From assembly GCF_000024205.1 (NCBI RefSeq), contig NC_013216.1:4092001-4156000 (forward strand): a DNA stretch of 64,000 nucleotides, written 5' to 3'. Below, one piece after another: positions 17,757 to 29,803 of the stretch. Source of the stretch: Desulfofarcimen acetoxidans DSM 771. Its GTDB lineage: Bacteria > Bacillota > Desulfotomaculia > Desulfotomaculales > Desulfofarciminaceae. Each line of letters begins with the position of its first letter. Position 1 is the first letter of the stretch. The position numbers were made by a program, and so were the translations under genes. The notes beneath the pieces are model-generated. The model was not told the DNA's origin. It did no database searches and saw only the letters and a list, made by a program, of their open reading frames with translations.

Positions 17757-18512
17757 TTATTTTACAGCTTTAACGATACCCCAAAAGCTCTCTAAATCCA
17801 AACTGGCTCCACCCACCAGAGCTCCGTCTATATCGGCTTGCGCCATTAAACCCGCGGTATTGCCCGGTTTAACACTGCCGCCGTATTGAATTCTCAACTT
17901 TTCGGCGGAAGCCGGGTTAAACTGTTCAGCCACTAAACTGCGGATAAGCTTAATCACGGACTGAGCATCTTCATCAGATGCTGTTTTACCTGTACCGATA
18001 GCCCAGACAGGCTCATAGGCTATTACAAGTTTATCCACCTGCGCCGCGGTTAAACCGCTTAGAGAGTTATTAACCTGGGCTGTTACCACAGCTTCTGTTT
18101 CACCCGCTTCACGCTGCTCCAAACGCTCACCGACACAGATTATCGGAAGCAAGTCATGTGCAAAAGCAGCCCTGGCTTTTTTATTTATTACCTCATCAGT
18201 TTCACCAAAAAACTGTCTTCTTTCAGAGTGGCCGAGAATAACATAATCACAGCCTGCCTCCTTCAACATAAGAGGAGAAACTTCCCCGGTAAAGGCACCC
18301 TGTTCTTCCCAGTGCATATTCTGGGCACCCAGCTTAATCTCACTATCCTTAATAACAGCGGAGACGGGAGACAGAGCAGTAAAAGGAGGACATACCAAAA
18401 CCTCCACACCACTAACCGTTAAAACTGTTTCTCTTAGTTTAACACAAAAATCCACTGCTTCAGCAACTGTTTTATGCATTTTCCAATTAGCTGCAATTAT
18501 AGGCTTCCTCAT
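17757..18512 (-). CDS. tpiA: Triosephosphate isomerase
   Basis: 251 residues from ATG 18512 (MRKPIIAANWKMHKT), the conserved start of the family, with GAGGTG seven bases upstream; the frame is open far upstream but that part lies in the pgk 3' end. Catalytic residues are seen as Lys in NWKMHK, His in ILGHSERR and Glu in AYEPVWAIGTGK. The phosphate-binding GGSVKPGN loop is intact. It interconverts glyceraldehyde 3-phosphate and dihydroxyacetone phosphate. Confidence 0.97.
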   Translation of the reverse strand: MRKPIIAANWKMHKTVAEAVDFCVKLRETVLTVSGVEVLVCPPFTALSPVSAVIKDSEIKLGAQNMHWEEQGAFTGEVSPLMLKEAGCDYVILGHSERRQFFGETDEVINKKARAAFAHDLLPIICVGERLEQREAGETEAVVTAQVNNSLSGLTAAQVDKLVIAYEPVWAIGTGKTASDEDAQSVIKLIRSLVAEQFNPASAEKLRIQYGGSVKPGNTAGLMAQADIDGALVGGASLDLESFWGIVKAVK

Positions 18513-18594
18513 TTCAACACCTCTTCTAACATTCTTCCACAGATCCGACTTAAGGCAGCCCTGCTTTTTCGCCGGGCTGCCTCTGGCAAATACT

Positions 18595-19779
18595 CTAATT
18601 GTCTTGCAAAACAGCAATACCGGGCAATTCCTTACCTTCGAGAAACTCCAGTGAAGCGCCGCCTCCCGTAGAAACATGGGTTATTTTATCGCTTAGACCT
18701 GTCTTTTCAACGGCGGCATCCAGATCGCCCCCGCCTACTATAGTTACAGCACCGGAATCAGCCAGAACCCGTACTAAATCATTAGTGCCGTTAGCAAACG
18801 CGTTCATCTCAAAAACACCCATCGGACCGTTCCAGATTACCGTCTTGCTGCTCTTAATAATCTCCGAATATTTTTTTATACTCTCAGGCCCTATATCCAA
18901 AGCCATATTATCACCGGGAATATGGCTGATTTCCACCACTTGAGTCATTGCATCAGGGGAAAGCATAGGAGCCACCACAACATCAACCGGCAATAAAAAA
19001 TTAATCCCTTTAACCCTGGCCTCATTTATCAGCTCTCCGGCAAGTTCCACCTTATCTGATTCCAAAAGGGATTTGCCTACATCATAACCCTGCGCCTTGA
19101 TAAAAGTATTGGCCATACCCCCGCCCAGCAGCAGGTTATCTACTTTGCCCAGCAAGTTTTTAATAATTCCTATCTTGTCCGAAACCTTGGCCCCGCCTAA
19201 AATAGCGGTAAAAGGACGCTGCGGGTTGTTGATAGCAGATCCCAGCATTTTTATCTCTTTTTGCAGCAAAAACCCCGCTACAGCCGGCAATAACCTGGCT
19301 ATACCATGTGTAGAAGCGTGAGCCCGGTGAGCCGTGCCGAAAGCATCATTCACATAGACATCGGCCAAAGCAGCCAGTTCACGTGCGAATACCGGGTCAT
19401 CCTTTTCTTCACCCGGGTAAAACCTCAAGTTTTCCAACAGCAGGATATCACCTTCCTGCATCTCAGATATGGCTGCCTTAACTTCTTCACCTATACAATC
19501 ATCGGTCTTAATAACTTTCTTCCCCAGCAACTCCTCCAAGTGACGGACCACCGGATCAAGACGGAATTCCTCTGCAACTTTTCCTTTAGGCCTGCCCAAA
19601 TGAGAGGCTAAAATAACTTTAGCCTTTTGTTCCGTGAGATACCGAATAGTCGGCAGTGCCGCCCGGATTCTGGTATCGTCAGTAACCTCATGCTTTTCAT
19701 CTAACGGAACATTAAAATCAACCCGTACAAAAACCCTTTTTCCGCGAACATCTATATCCTTAACTGATTTTTTGGGCAT
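18595..19779 (-). CDS. pgk: Phosphoglycerate kinase
   Basis: 394 residues, full length. It makes ATP from 1,3-bisphosphoglycerate. The N-terminal substrate domain shows RVDFNVPLD and SHLGRPKG; the C-terminal nucleotide domain shows [21 protein letters not shown] and [13 protein letters not shown] 19779 has an ideal AGGAGGTG upstream. It follows gap by 21 bp. Confidence 0.98.
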   Translation of the reverse strand: MPKKSVKDIDVRGKRVFVRVDFNVPLDEKHEVTDDTRIRAALPTIRYLTEQKAKVILASHLGRPKGKVAEEFRLDPVVRHLEELLGKKVIKTDDCIGEEVKAAISEMQEGDILLLENLRFYPGEEKDDPVFARELAALADVYVNDAFGTAHRAHASTHGIARLLPAVAGFLLQKEIKMLGSAINNPQRPFTAILGGAKVSDKIGIIKNLLGKVDNLLLGGGMANTFIKAQGYDVGKSLLESDKVELAGELINEARVKGINFLLPVDVVVAPMLSPDAMTQVVEISHIPGDNMALDIGPESIKKYSEIIKSSKTVIWNGPMGVFEMNAFANGTNDLVRVLADSGAVTIVGGGDLDAAVEKTGLSDKITHVSTGGGASLEFLEGKELPGIAVLQDN

Positions 19780-19800
19780 AACACACCTCCTGACGGGAAA

Positions 19801-20838
<1,038 letters not shown>

Positions 20839-20918
20839 TTACTTGTCTAAATTTATGATATTAGTGTGTTACTATTTACTACATTCTCTGTAAATGCAAA
20901 AAGTTCCTCCCTTAGATC

Positions 20919-20948
20919 ATTATATGCGAAAAAAATTATAGAAGTCAA
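20919..20948 (-). promoter_or_regulatory. Sigma-A promoter of the gap operon
   Basis: On the minus strand TTGACT (20948-20943) and TATAAT (20924-20919) are 18 bases apart, leaving a leader of about 100 bases before gap. The leader shows an AGGGAGGAAC stretch at about 20910 that is too far from gap to be its ribosome-binding site. Confidence 0.7.
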
Positions 20949-20990
20949 AAAGAAGCTTGTACTAACAAATGACTCAATTTACCAAGGCAT

Positions 20991-21034
20991 AAAAAAATCG
21001 GCCTGCTATTATAAAATAACAGCAGGCCGATTAA
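20991..21034 (-). terminator. rpoN terminator
   Basis: A long hairpin, AATCGGCCTGCTGTTATT paired with AATAGCAGGCCGATT, is followed on the minus strand by seven T. It lies about 35 bases past the rpoN stop and insulates the gap promoter. Confidence 0.88.
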
Positions 21035-21067
21035 CCTTTTAATCAATATGATTTAATTTCTACCCAA

Positions 21068-22486
21068 TTAATAGCGTTTTCTCTGCTTCAAAGGAGGAAT
21101 ATTCAGTTCATCCCTGTATTTAGCCACCGTCCTGCGAGAAATCTTTATCCCTCGCTCGGCAAAAATATCCGAGATCTTCTGATCATTAAGCGGTTTTCTG
21201 GCATCTTCAGACGCAATCAATTCTCTGAGTGTCTTCTTAATACTCTCAGCCGAAGTCATTCCTCCACCGGCGGAAGTCAGGCCGGTAGAAAAGAAAAATT
21301 TCATCTCAAACACGCCTTGCGGGGTTTGAATGTACTTATTGGAGGTGGCCCTGCTCACAGTCGATTCATGCAAGCCAACTATTTCCGCTACAGTTTTTAA
21401 ATTAAGCGGTTTCAAATGCTTGACACCGTATTCCATAAAATCCTTCTGCAAATCAACTAAGCAACTGGCTACTTTATATAAAGTCAGGCGCCTCTGCTCA
21501 ATACTTTTCAACAACCAGGCAGCGGAATTGAGTTTACTTTCTACAAAACGGCGAGTCTGAAGATCAAACTTATCCTGTGTTAAAACAGAGCGATATGCAG
21601 TATTTATAGTCAGGCGAGGCACCGATGAATCGTTAACCAGAATAATATATTCTCCTTCGACTCTCTCTACTATCACATCCGGAACAATATAGCGAACATC
21701 GTTCGTAGCGCTAAAATTGCGCCCGGGCTTGGGATCCAGCGTCTTAATAATATCTGCTGCCTCCTGCACCTCCGTCACTGCAACTCCTAACTGCTGAGCT
21801 ATCTGGTTAAGCCTGCCTTTAGCAATATCCGGCAAGTATTTTTCAATCAGTTCCGCAACCAGCTTATTTTTTATATTCAAATACCGCACCTGAATAAGCA
21901 AACATTCCTGCAAAGACGAAGCGCCGACACCAAGCGGATCAAAGGATTGAATAACAGATAAAGCCTGCTCCACCTTAGACTGGCTTACCTCTAATTGCTC
22001 GGCAATCTCCTTCACTGACACGTGCAGGTAGCCGTTGTGGTCAACATTACCTATAATATACTCACCGATAGCTTTTAAATAATCCCCGCACCGGCTCAAA
22101 TTTAACTGCATCATCAAATATTCAGTTAGATTTGGAGCCTGCGTTAAAAAATTTTCATAGCCGCTCCCGGACTGCTCCGCTAATTTTTCCCTGCGGCCCA
22201 AATCCAAGTCACTGTCGTGAAAATATTCTTCCCAGTCCACATCACATTCCTGCCGGGATAATTCCTCTTCCCCCCCGCTAGCGTCGCCTTCTGCTCCCTC
22301 ATTTTCCTCAATCCGGTCTAAATCATCTTCTCGAACCTCCAGCATAGGGTTTTCCTGCAACTGCTGGTCTATATACATGCTCAACTCAAGGGAAGACAAC
22401 TGTAAAACGGTAATGGCCTGGCGCAATTCCGGGGTCATGATTAATTTCTGTGTCTGCTCAACATGCAAGCCATAACCCATGCGCAT
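21068..22486 (-). CDS. rpoN: RNA polymerase sigma-54 factor
   Basis: 472 residues. Region I is the N-terminal activator-interacting segment rich in Gln and Leu (LIMTPELRQAITVLQLSSLE). An acidic linker (about 60-95) is followed by the core-binding domain and an HTH with LHESTVSRATSNKYIQTPQG. The C-terminal RpoN box reads SRRTVAKYRDEL, one change from the ARRTVxKYRxxL consensus. It directs RNA polymerase to -24/-12 promoters and needs an AAA+ activator, none of which is in this window. Confidence 0.97.
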   Translation of the reverse strand: MRMGYGLHVEQTQKLIMTPELRQAITVLQLSSLELSMYIDQQLQENPMLEVREDDLDRIEENEGAEGDASGGEEELSRQECDVDWEEYFHDSDLDLGRREKLAEQSGSGYENFLTQAPNLTEYLMMQLNLSRCGDYLKAIGEYIIGNVDHNGYLHVSVKEIAEQLEVSQSKVEQALSVIQSFDPLGVGASSLQECLLIQVRYLNIKNKLVAELIEKYLPDIAKGRLNQIAQQLGVAVTEVQEAADIIKTLDPKPGRNFSATNDVRYIVPDVIVERVEGEYIILVNDSSVPRLTINTAYRSVLTQDKFDLQTRRFVESKLNSAAWLLKSIEQRRLTLYKVASCLVDLQKDFMEYGVKHLKPLNLKTVAEIVGLHESTVSRATSNKYIQTPQGVFEMKFFFSTGLTSAGGGMTSAESIKKTLRELIASEDARKPLNDQKISDIFAERGIKISRRTVAKYRDELNIPPLKQRKRY

Positions 22487-22651
22487 CGCCTTTCACTCCT
22501 CGAAACAATATTTCTAATACGCCACAAATTCACATTATTCGACATCATAAAAAATAAATTCTCTAACGAGATGCTATTTTCCTGCTAAGTTTTATTAAAT
22601 CCAATATATTTAAAAAATTAACACAAAATAACTGGCTGAAAACATCTGCAA

Positions 22652-23599
22652 CTAATACTGCCGCTTAGCCCGCAATGCGTCGGCTATCTTCTCTAATTTA
22701 CGCATACGGTGGTTAACGCAAGATTTTCCCGCTTTAGGCTCCAATAAATCTCCCAGCTCTCTCAGACTTACCTCTGGGTTTTGCAGCCTCAGTTCCGCTG
22801 TCCTGCGCAGGCTTTTCGGCAGTTTCTCCAACCCGACAAGACCTTCAATCAGTTTAATGCACTCTAACTGGCGAACCGCTGCGTCAACAGTTTTGTTTAA
22901 GTTGGCTGTCTCACAATTCACCAGCCGGTTTACCTGATTGCGCATGTCTTTGTATATACGCGCGTTTTCAAAATCCAACAAGGCTGTGTGAGCGCCCATA
23001 ACATTAAGGCAGGTAATTATCTGCTCACTTTCCTTTAAGTATACTACATACCAGTTCTTTCTGGTACTGACTTTGGCCGAAAGGTCGAATTTACGCATTA
23101 CACCGGCTATATCCAGAGCATGCTGTTCTTTGTTAGTGATAATCTCCAGGTGATAATCTCCCTCGGGATTATTTACCGAGCCACCTCCTAAAAAAGCGCC
23201 TCTCAGGTACGCTTTTTTACAGCAGGTACGTGTAATTAACCCGGCTTTTATTTTCTCACTCAGCTGTCCGTCCTCATCCAGCATACCCAAACGAACCAGA
23301 ATATCTCTTATACCGGGAGCCGAGCTGACCTTTACCTGGTAAATATTATTCTTCTTCAGTCTGGCCTTGCGCCGTACTATTACCTGGGTATTATGATCAA
23401 AAAACTGCTTAATCAGCGTTAGTATTTTGCGCGCCACTCCGGCACTCTCTGTCACTACACTTAAACCCAGTCTCTGGTTGCCGCTTATTTCTATACTGCC
23501 GTCCATTTTCACCAGGGCTGCCAGTTCCGCTAACCTGCAGCAATCCTTTTTAGCAATTATGCGGGCAAGTTCATCCTTGGTCACTACCGAAAAGGACAT
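22652..23599 (-). CDS. whiA: Sporulation/division regulator WhiA
   Basis: 315 residues: an N-terminal LAGLIDADG-type fold (two halves, including CCKKAYLRGAFLGGGSVNNP near residue 130) and a C-terminal helix-turn-helix (SLRELGDLLEPKAGKSCVNH). WhiA is a DNA-binding protein linked to cell division, with no nuclease activity known. The gene order rapZ-yvcK-whiA is the standard Firmicute cluster. Confidence 0.96.
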   Translation of the reverse strand: MSFSVVTKDELARIIAKKDCCRLAELAALVKMDGSIEISGNQRLGLSVVTESAGVARKILTLIKQFFDHNTQVIVRRKARLKKNNIYQVKVSSAPGIRDILVRLGMLDEDGQLSEKIKAGLITRTCCKKAYLRGAFLGGGSVNNPEGDYHLEIITNKEQHALDIAGVMRKFDLSAKVSTRKNWYVVYLKESEQIITCLNVMGAHTALLDFENARIYKDMRNQVNRLVNCETANLNKTVDAAVRQLECIKLIEGLVGLEKLPKSLRRTAELRLQNPEVSLRELGDLLEPKAGKSCVNHRMRKLEKIADALRAKRQY

Positions 23600-23634
23600 G
23601 CCTTCACCTTCTTTTTCACGTATAGACAGCTATA

Positions 23635-24921
23635 TTACCTGAACTTATTTTTCTTTCTAAACACCAGAAGCAGTCTCATAATCGCAGCAGCCAACTTGTC
23701 AGGGTGGTGTCTGACCACATCAGTCTCATGCACCAATTTATCTATCACAACTTTAACACCCAGTTTCTCCGCCTCTTTAATATTACACCTTACAGGCTGT
23801 GAACCCTCCATGCGGTATTTCTTCAATAAGTGCGACGGGATTTCCTGCCGGTTGACAATCATATAATCGATAATCGGCCCGCCATGACTTATAATCGCCT
23901 GCAAGTGATCCGTAGCAGAAAAATCGTCCGTTTCACCCGGCTGTGTCATCACATTACTGACATAAATTTTAACGGCCTCAGATTCCATAATGGCATCCGG
24001 AATGCCTATAACCAATAAATTAGGTATAATACTGGTATACAGACTGCCCGGTCCCAGTATAATGGCATCAGCTTCTTTAATAGCTTCCAGAGCCTCAGGC
24101 AAGGGCAAACAATTGGCGGGATACAGGTATACCCTTTTAATTCTTTTTTGGCTCTTGCAAATCGAAGACTCCCCGTAAATAGTGGTGCCGTCCTCCAAAT
24201 CAGCTGCCAGGTTAACATTCTGCAGAGTTACCGGCAACACCTGCCCCCTGATAGCCAGGACTTTACTCAAACTGCGCACGGCGCTGTCAAACCCGCCTGA
24301 CATATCATTCAAAGCCGCCAAAAATAAATTGCCCAAATTATGACCGGCCAGTTCACCCGAATTAAAGCGGTACCGCAGCATTTGCTCCATCAAGTCTTCC
24401 TTATCGGCTAAAGCCGCCAGACAGCTGCGGATATCACCCGGCGGCAAAATACCCAGATCACCCCGCAAACGACCGGAACTCCCGCCGTCATCCGCCACAG
24501 TAACAATTGCCGTAATATTACTGGTATAGTTTTTCAGCCCCCTGAGCATTACCGAAAGACCGGTGCCGCCTCCTATAGCCACAATCTTTGGCCCGCGCCT
24601 TAAATAGCGCCTGAAAAAAATAATATCCACCAACCTGCCCTCTCTGTCCGTCATAACGGCACTCAATACCGACTTAAAGACCTGCAGCAAACCCCAGATC
24701 AGAAAAATCAAGCCGGCAAGAAAAATAAACAAACCGCTCCTCGGAGAAGGCACAAAATCCAGCATATCATGAATTATTTTTGAGACAAGTATTTCCGGCC
24801 GGTTAAATACCGATCCGTGCATCAAGGAAAAACCGGCTAAAACTAAAACAATTCCCACCAGAGACAGAAGTAACCATCTCTTAACCTTCATACCGGGGTA
24901 CAACCATTTAGCTGTTATCAT
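23635..24921 (-). CDS. YvcK-type gluconeogenesis factor with N-terminal membrane spans
   Basis: 428 residues. The first about 85 residues hold two hydrophobic segments; then comes the YvcK/CofD-like fold beginning [19 protein letters not shown] and [15 protein letters not shown]. subtilis YvcK lacks the membrane part, but clostridial relatives often carry it. YvcK is needed for growth on gluconeogenic carbon and for cell-shape control and binds UDP-sugars. The gene overlaps rapZ by 14 bp, implying coupled translation. The exact start is uncertain; MKVKRW ten codons later is possible. Confidence 0.93.
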   Translation of the reverse strand: MITAKWLYPGMKVKRWLLLSLVGIVLVLAGFSLMHGSVFNRPEILVSKIIHDMLDFVPSPRSGLFIFLAGLIFLIWGLLQVFKSVLSAVMTDREGRLVDIIFFRRYLRRGPKIVAIGGGTGLSVMLRGLKNYTSNITAIVTVADDGGSSGRLRGDLGILPPGDIRSCLAALADKEDLMEQMLRYRFNSGELAGHNLGNLFLAALNDMSGGFDSAVRSLSKVLAIRGQVLPVTLQNVNLAADLEDGTTIYGESSICKSQKRIKRVYLYPANCLPLPEALEAIKEADAIILGPGSLYTSIIPNLLVIGIPDAIMESEAVKIYVSNVMTQPGETDDFSATDHLQAIISHGGPIIDYMIVNRQEIPSHLLKKYRMEGSQPVRCNIKEAEKLGVKVVIDKLVHETDVVRHHPDKLAAAIMRLLLVFRKKNKFR

Positions 24922-25792
24922 TCGAACACTTCAACCCCTGAGATCTCTTTATATCCCTGTGCTTTACTATGACCCGGTGCTCTTTTTCCCTCAAAATTGA
25001 GCTCAAGTGATTGGCCAGAGTCACCGAACGGTGCATGCCGCCGGTACAGCCGATAGCTATGGTCAAGCTGCTCTTCCCTTCCTTGATATAATGAGGTATA
25101 AGAAAATCCACCAGATCCGTAAATTTATCCATAAACTCGTTGGTTGCCGGAGATTTAAGCACATATTCCTGTACAACCTGATCATTACCGGTAAAAAATC
25201 GCAGCGAAGGTTCATAATAAGGATTGGGTAAAAATCGAACGTCAAATACCAGATCAGAATCCAGGGGTAAGCCATATTTATACCCGAAGGACATAACGGT
25301 AATTACCATCTTCATAGGATCAGATCCGGTGCCGTAAATACCGGAAAGCTCTTCCTTCAACTGCTGGGTAGTCAAGCTGCTGGTATCAATAATCCTGTCC
25401 GCCCTGCCCCGCAAATCCAGCAGCCGGTTGCGTTCTTCCTTAATACCTTCGGTAACGTCATCACTTAACGGATGGCGTCTCCGGGACTCTTTAAAGCGGC
25501 GCACCAGAGTTTCATCGGATGCCTCCAAAAACAGAATTTCATAACGTATCTGCCGGGCCTTCAATTCTTTCAGCACTTCAAATAATGTATCGAAAAATTC
25601 CCCGCCTCGAATATCTACTACTAAGGCTATTCTATTTATTTTTCCCACCGATTGTGTACATAGTTCCGTAAATTTAAGTATCAAAGCAGGCGGCAGGTTG
25701 TCCACACAAAAGAAGCCCATATCCTCCAGGCTGCGTAAGGCCTGGGTTTTCCCCCCGCCGGAGAGGCCTGTTACAAATACCAATTGGAACAA
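24908..25792 (-). CDS. rapZ: RapZ/YvcJ nucleotide-binding protein
   Basis: 294 residues with a Walker A motif [10 protein letters not shown] (residues 9-18), the SFGYKYGLP segment and the C-terminal [11 protein letters not shown] motif that defines RapZ. In E. coli RapZ is an RNase adaptor and GlcN6P sensor; in B. subtilis YvcJ has P-loop NTPase activity and affects competence. The start is TTG 25792, eight bases after AAGGAGGT. Confidence 0.95.
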   Translation of the reverse strand: MFQLVFVTGLSGGGKTQALRSLEDMGFFCVDNLPPALILKFTELCTQSVGKINRIALVVDIRGGEFFDTLFEVLKELKARQIRYEILFLEASDETLVRRFKESRRRHPLSDDVTEGIKEERNRLLDLRGRADRIIDTSSLTTQQLKEELSGIYGTGSDPMKMVITVMSFGYKYGLPLDSDLVFDVRFLPNPYYEPSLRFFTGNDQVVQEYVLKSPATNEFMDKFTDLVDFLIPHYIKEGKSSLTIAIGCTGGMHRSVTLANHLSSILREKEHRVIVKHRDIKRSQGLKCSNDNS

Positions 25793-25832
25793 AATAGGAC
25801 ACCTCCTTATCTCATCTTTGAATTTGATTAAA

Positions 25833-26570
25833 TTATTCCAGTCTCAGATTGACAACCCTTTGCAGGGGAAACTTCAACCTCTCCACCAACGCCAGGCCGC
25901 TTGCCAGATCCCCTACCCGCTGCGGTGTGTGTGCGTCACTGTTAATCACCAGCTTGGCCCCGGCCTTTTGCGCCGCCAGAACAATCATATCTTTATTATA
26001 TACATGACCGGTATTTATCTCCAGAGAAGAATTCCGTTCCGCACACACCGGAGCCAGTTCCTGCAGCTCTACCGGCATCATGAAATTGGGATGGCTCACA
26101 ATATCCACCGGGTATCTCCTGACAGCTTCCGTGAGAGCTTTAGTGTTGGTATTTTTTAGCTTCGCACCGCTGCTGCGCCTGACCCTGCCCAGGTGATTGG
26201 GCAGAACAAAATGCCACAAATCTTTAAGTTGGCGGGGTAAAAAGTAAGGGTGCAGGCCGGCAACCAACAGGTCAAGCTGTTTAATAGCTCTCCTGCTCAG
26301 CTCCAGCTCGCCCGAACTGCTTACAACGCTGGCTTCCAAACCGGCCAATACTTTAACACCCAGGTCAAGCCGGTTAACCCGGGCGACTTCTTCAAGCATA
26401 ATATTAAGTTTATCCAAACCCTTCATGCCGGTGACAATATTCCTCGGCCCGTGATCGGTTATAGCCACCTCACTCAGTCCTCTGGCAGCGGCCGATGCGG
26501 CGTTTTCCCGGACAGTACCCAGTCCGTCGCTAAAAACCGTATGAGTATGATAGTCAGCAAATAATTTCAT
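25833..26570 (-). CDS. PHP-domain phosphoesterase
   Basis: 245 residues from ATG 26570 ([11 protein letters not shown]). Metal ligands of the PHP fold are visible: [30 protein letters not shown] and NSDAHT. The family includes YcdX-like and histidinol-phosphatase-like enzymes; the substrate is unknown. The start lies four bases after the stop of the SIS-domain gene, so it is probably translationally coupled; there is no good separate ribosome-binding site. Confidence 0.85.
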   Translation of the reverse strand: MKLFADYHTHTVFSDGLGTVRENAASAAARGLSEVAITDHGPRNIVTGMKGLDKLNIMLEEVARVNRLDLGVKVLAGLEASVVSSSGELELSRRAIKQLDLLVAGLHPYFLPRQLKDLWHFVLPNHLGRVRRSSGAKLKNTNTKALTEAVRRYPVDIVSHPNFMMPVELQELAPVCAERNSSLEINTGHVYNKDMIVLAAQKAGAKLVINSDAHTPQRVGDLASGLALVERLKFPLQRVVNLRLE

Positions 26571-26574
26571 TTTA

Positions 26575-27594
26575 TCAACAACCGGGATCGCTGCCGCAGA
26601 GCAGGGCCAGATAAATTCCGGCATAATCACCCGTATAAAATAAGGAAAAGGCCCTGGCCAAGGTTGTGGAGCCGGAGCTGTTTAAATCCGTACTCCCGGC
26701 TGCATTTTCGGCAATCATTTCCTTAATGGCCTCTGTCCTTCGTTGAACCATCGGGTGATCATAGGCATCTCTCAAAAACACAACAAAAAACTGCCGCTGT
26801 AGATCACAGTGAGATTTTAAAGCCAGCGTCTCGCTAAAATCCAGGTCGGGCAGCATATTCCAGAAGGCGGGTAATTTTGCACTCTCGTTTATAATCTCTT
26901 TCCAGCGATAGGCCGCCACCTCAGTTATACCCGCAGAACCCCAGAATACCGGTATGCGGTTGTACAATAACCTGGCTAATTGCTTGGCTGGGTTTTGATT
27001 TTCGGGAATTTCCGGCTTAAGTTCCTCCCGGATAATTTTCAGATGACTGACCATGTCCGCAATTTCTCCGGTCATCTCCTCCAGCAGACCCAGGCGGTAC
27101 AGTACACAAAGCATGGGTAAAAAAAGCTGTGCCATAGCCAGTCTGGGCAGCATATGGTCTGGAAGTTTAATCACCGTTATCCTGTCACTAACAGCCTTTT
27201 CAGTCAACCTGCCCCCGGAGGCAATTACTATCAAATAAGCATTCTTACTGCGTGCTTCTTCATAGGCGCTCAAAGTAGCTTCCGTATTTCCCGAATAGGC
27301 TGCGGCAAAAACCAAAGTATCGGCAGAAACAAATTCCGGCATTATATAATCCCTGTTCACAATTACAGGAACAGAGATTCTGCTGCCGCAAAAAACCCGC
27401 AGCAAGTCCCCGCTGATAGCGGAAACTCCCAAACCGGTCACCACAATATTAGAAACAGCTCCTATTTTAGGCAATTCCAACTGTTCAGCCAAACACCAGG
27501 CAGCCTCACACTGCTCGGGGAGCTGCCCTAATGTGGACAGGAGTTCTTTCGTATCAAGGTTTTGTACTGCTTGCACATCGTCTAAATTTATCAT
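26575..27594 (-). CDS. SIS-domain phosphoglucose/phosphomannose isomerase-like protein
   Basis: 339 residues from ATG 27594 (MINLDDVQAVQNLD), preceded by AGGAGAC. The N-terminal SIS domain shows GLGVSAISGDLLR and AAYSGNTEATLSAYEEA, where a sugar phosphate is bound; the C-terminal half matches the bifunctional phosphoglucose/phosphomannose isomerase family (ending LALLCGSDPGC). A classical pgi lies at 37480, so this may act mainly on mannose 6-phosphate. It is coupled to the PHP gene. Confidence 0.8.
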   Translation of the reverse strand: MINLDDVQAVQNLDTKELLSTLGQLPEQCEAAWCLAEQLELPKIGAVSNIVVTGLGVSAISGDLLRVFCGSRISVPVIVNRDYIMPEFVSADTLVFAAAYSGNTEATLSAYEEARSKNAYLIVIASGGRLTEKAVSDRITVIKLPDHMLPRLAMAQLFLPMLCVLYRLGLLEEMTGEIADMVSHLKIIREELKPEIPENQNPAKQLARLLYNRIPVFWGSAGITEVAAYRWKEIINESAKLPAFWNMLPDLDFSETLALKSHCDLQRQFFVVFLRDAYDHPMVQRRTEAIKEMIAENAAGSTDLNSSGSTTLARAFSLFYTGDYAGIYLALLCGSDPGC

Positions 27595-27729
27595 CCGGGT
27601 ACAGTCTCCTAATAGAAAGTTATAATACGATAAGCATGCAGGCCACAGACATAGCCATCTCCTTACATTCGGGGCTTGCTTGTTTTGCAAAGCCCTGAGA
27701 TGTACGTACGGGAGTAAAGCAGTACTTTG

Positions 27730-29721
27730 CTAGCCACGACCCGGTTTAATCTCCAACACATCCTCGACATAAGCCCTGAGGACTTCGGCCACACTCCAGG
27801 CCTGGGCGAAAGTACCTCTGGGTTTGACCGGCTCGTTGCCGTCAAAAATTTCCGAGATGAAGCCAACCCCGTGATCCCGCAGGTGATCAATAAAAGGAGC
27901 TATAAACCTCTCCGCCTGCTCGCGGCTGGCAGGCGAATAGGCATTGATCCTCCTGTAGGCGCTGATAAACGGTCCGATTAACCAGCCCCAAACCGTCCCC
28001 TGGTGATAGGCGCCGTCCCTGCACAATTGATCGCCTGTATAAACGCCCTTATATTCCGGGTCTCTCAAGGAAAGACTGCGCAAACCGTAAGTAGCGTATA
28101 ACTCCTGCCAGACCCTTCTTAATATAATCATACTTTTATTTTTAGACAGCATCGAATGAGGCAGGCTTACCGCTATAATTTGATTAGGCCGCAATTTGGC
28201 GTCCTTTTTACCGTCAGGCCCGATTACATCATAGAGTATACCGGCATCAGAATACCAGAACTGCTTGATAAAACTGTTTTCTACTTTACCGGGAAGGTCG
28301 CCGTAGGGAAATATTTCACCGTAGTGCCGGCATAACTTTTCATATACGCATAGCGCGTTATACCAGAGAGCATTAATTTCCACCGGTTTGCCGTGTCTGG
28401 GAGTAACTACCCAGTCATTTACCTTGGCATCCATCCAGGTGAGCTGCAGGGAAGGGGAGCCTGCCTGCAGCAAACCATCCTCATCAGCCTTAATGTTGAA
28501 ATGTGTTCCTCGCACATGGCAGTAAATGATATCCCTCAATACGGGAAAAATTTCCGACCTGATAAAATCAAAGTCGCCTGTATATTCAAGGAACTTATAA
28601 ACAGCCTGAAAATACCAGAGAGAGGCGTCTACTGTATTGTAAAGAGGTTCCCTGTCACCGTCGGCAAACATGTTGGGCAAAAGGCCATCCTTACAATAGC
28701 GCGCAAAGGTACTCAATATTTCTCTGGCGTCCTCGAACCGGCGAGTGATCAAAGTCAGCCCCGGTAAGGCAATCATAGTATCCCTGCCCCAATCATTGAA
28801 CCAGGGATAACCGGCAATAACACTCTTAGTGCCGGTCGAGCGGCGGTGTACAATAAAACTGTCTGCCGCCCAGACCAGCTGCCTGGCCAAAGGTTCACTG
28901 TATCCGGCCTGAGCCTGTAATTGTTCTAATCGAACCTTTTCCTGCAAAAGATACCCCTCACCGTTGGCGGCAATTTGATCCGCAGGAAATTTTTCTTCTA
29001 TGGTGGCCACCACAGTTATGGTTTTGACTTCCCCGGAATCAATTTTTACCTCAAAATATCCGGGCATAAAGTGATCTTCGTAAGGATTGAGCCCACGCTC
29101 CCGCTCTCTGGCATAATACATGCCTTTATACCAGTCATCCCGTTTATTGAATCTTCCCGCGCTGCTGATAATTTTCAGCGGAGGTACTCCGGAAACAGCA
29201 CTGACCGCCACACCGCGCTTTAGCGGCTGGCTGTTGAAATTCAACTGCCCATAGTAAGTATTGTGATGAAAATCACGGCAGTTTACCAGAGGTGTAAAGC
29301 GTAATGTAGCGGGCAGGGCCCCATTGTAAAAACGGTATAAAATCACCGTAGTATTTTGATCACGCAGCATAAATACATGTTTTTCCATAGTTATATCAGA
29401 AAAACTGTAAATAAAACAGGGCAATGGATCAATGATCACCCGCTGCAGGTGAACATAGCCAAAGTGGGTTACTTCGCCGTTGGTCTGGTTTGAAGCAAGG
29501 TTGTAAGTAATGCCCCCCGCCTCCACTTGTTCATCCAACTTGGCCAGCAAAACAACCCGCTCAACCGGAGGATTTAAGGCGGCCACCAGCAGGCCATGGT
29601 ATTTGCTGGCGTTAGCCCCTATGACAGTACCGGCCGCGTAGCCGCCCAGACCGTTGGCAACCAGCCATTCCTTCTCCGCACCCTGCTCAAAACTTTTCCA
29701 ACTGCCTTTTCCGAAATACAT
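27730..29721 (-). CDS. Glycogen debranching enzyme (amylo-alpha-1,6-glucosidase)
   Basis: 663 residues. The N-terminal domain begins FEQGAEKEWLVANGLGGYAA, typical of the archaeal/bacterial debranching family, and the C-terminal (alpha/alpha)6 GH133 domain contains WFNDWGRDTMIALPG and GTVWGWLIGPFISAY. It would cleave alpha-1,6 branches of stored glucan. It groups with the HAD phosphatase and hexokinase genes on the same strand, fitting storage-glucan use. Confidence 0.92.
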   Translation of the reverse strand: MYFGKGSWKSFEQGAEKEWLVANGLGGYAAGTVIGANASKYHGLLVAALNPPVERVVLLAKLDEQVEAGGITYNLASNQTNGEVTHFGYVHLQRVIIDPLPCFIYSFSDITMEKHVFMLRDQNTTVILYRFYNGALPATLRFTPLVNCRDFHHNTYYGQLNFNSQPLKRGVAVSAVSGVPPLKIISSAGRFNKRDDWYKGMYYARERERGLNPYEDHFMPGYFEVKIDSGEVKTITVVATIEEKFPADQIAANGEGYLLQEKVRLEQLQAQAGYSEPLARQLVWAADSFIVHRRSTGTKSVIAGYPWFNDWGRDTMIALPGLTLITRRFEDAREILSTFARYCKDGLLPNMFADGDREPLYNTVDASLWYFQAVYKFLEYTGDFDFIRSEIFPVLRDIIYCHVRGTHFNIKADEDGLLQAGSPSLQLTWMDAKVNDWVVTPRHGKPVEINALWYNALCVYEKLCRHYGEIFPYGDLPGKVENSFIKQFWYSDAGILYDVIGPDGKKDAKLRPNQIIAVSLPHSMLSKNKSMIILRRVWQELYATYGLRSLSLRDPEYKGVYTGDQLCRDGAYHQGTVWGWLIGPFISAYRRINAYSPASREQAERFIAPFIDHLRDHGVGFISEIFDGNEPVKPRGTFAQAWSVAEVLRAYVEDVLEIKPGRG

Positions 29722-29803
29722 ATCATCCCTCCTGCTTTAAACAATAGTAGTATAGCTTAAGCCGTTCCTCCTGCGACTATGCGTTAAATCCTGCAACGCA
29801 AAA

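Noticed and set aside
27668-27697. A hairpin GGGGCTT/AAGCCC near the debranching-enzyme stop as a terminator
   Set aside because: Short stem and no T-tract on the coding strand.
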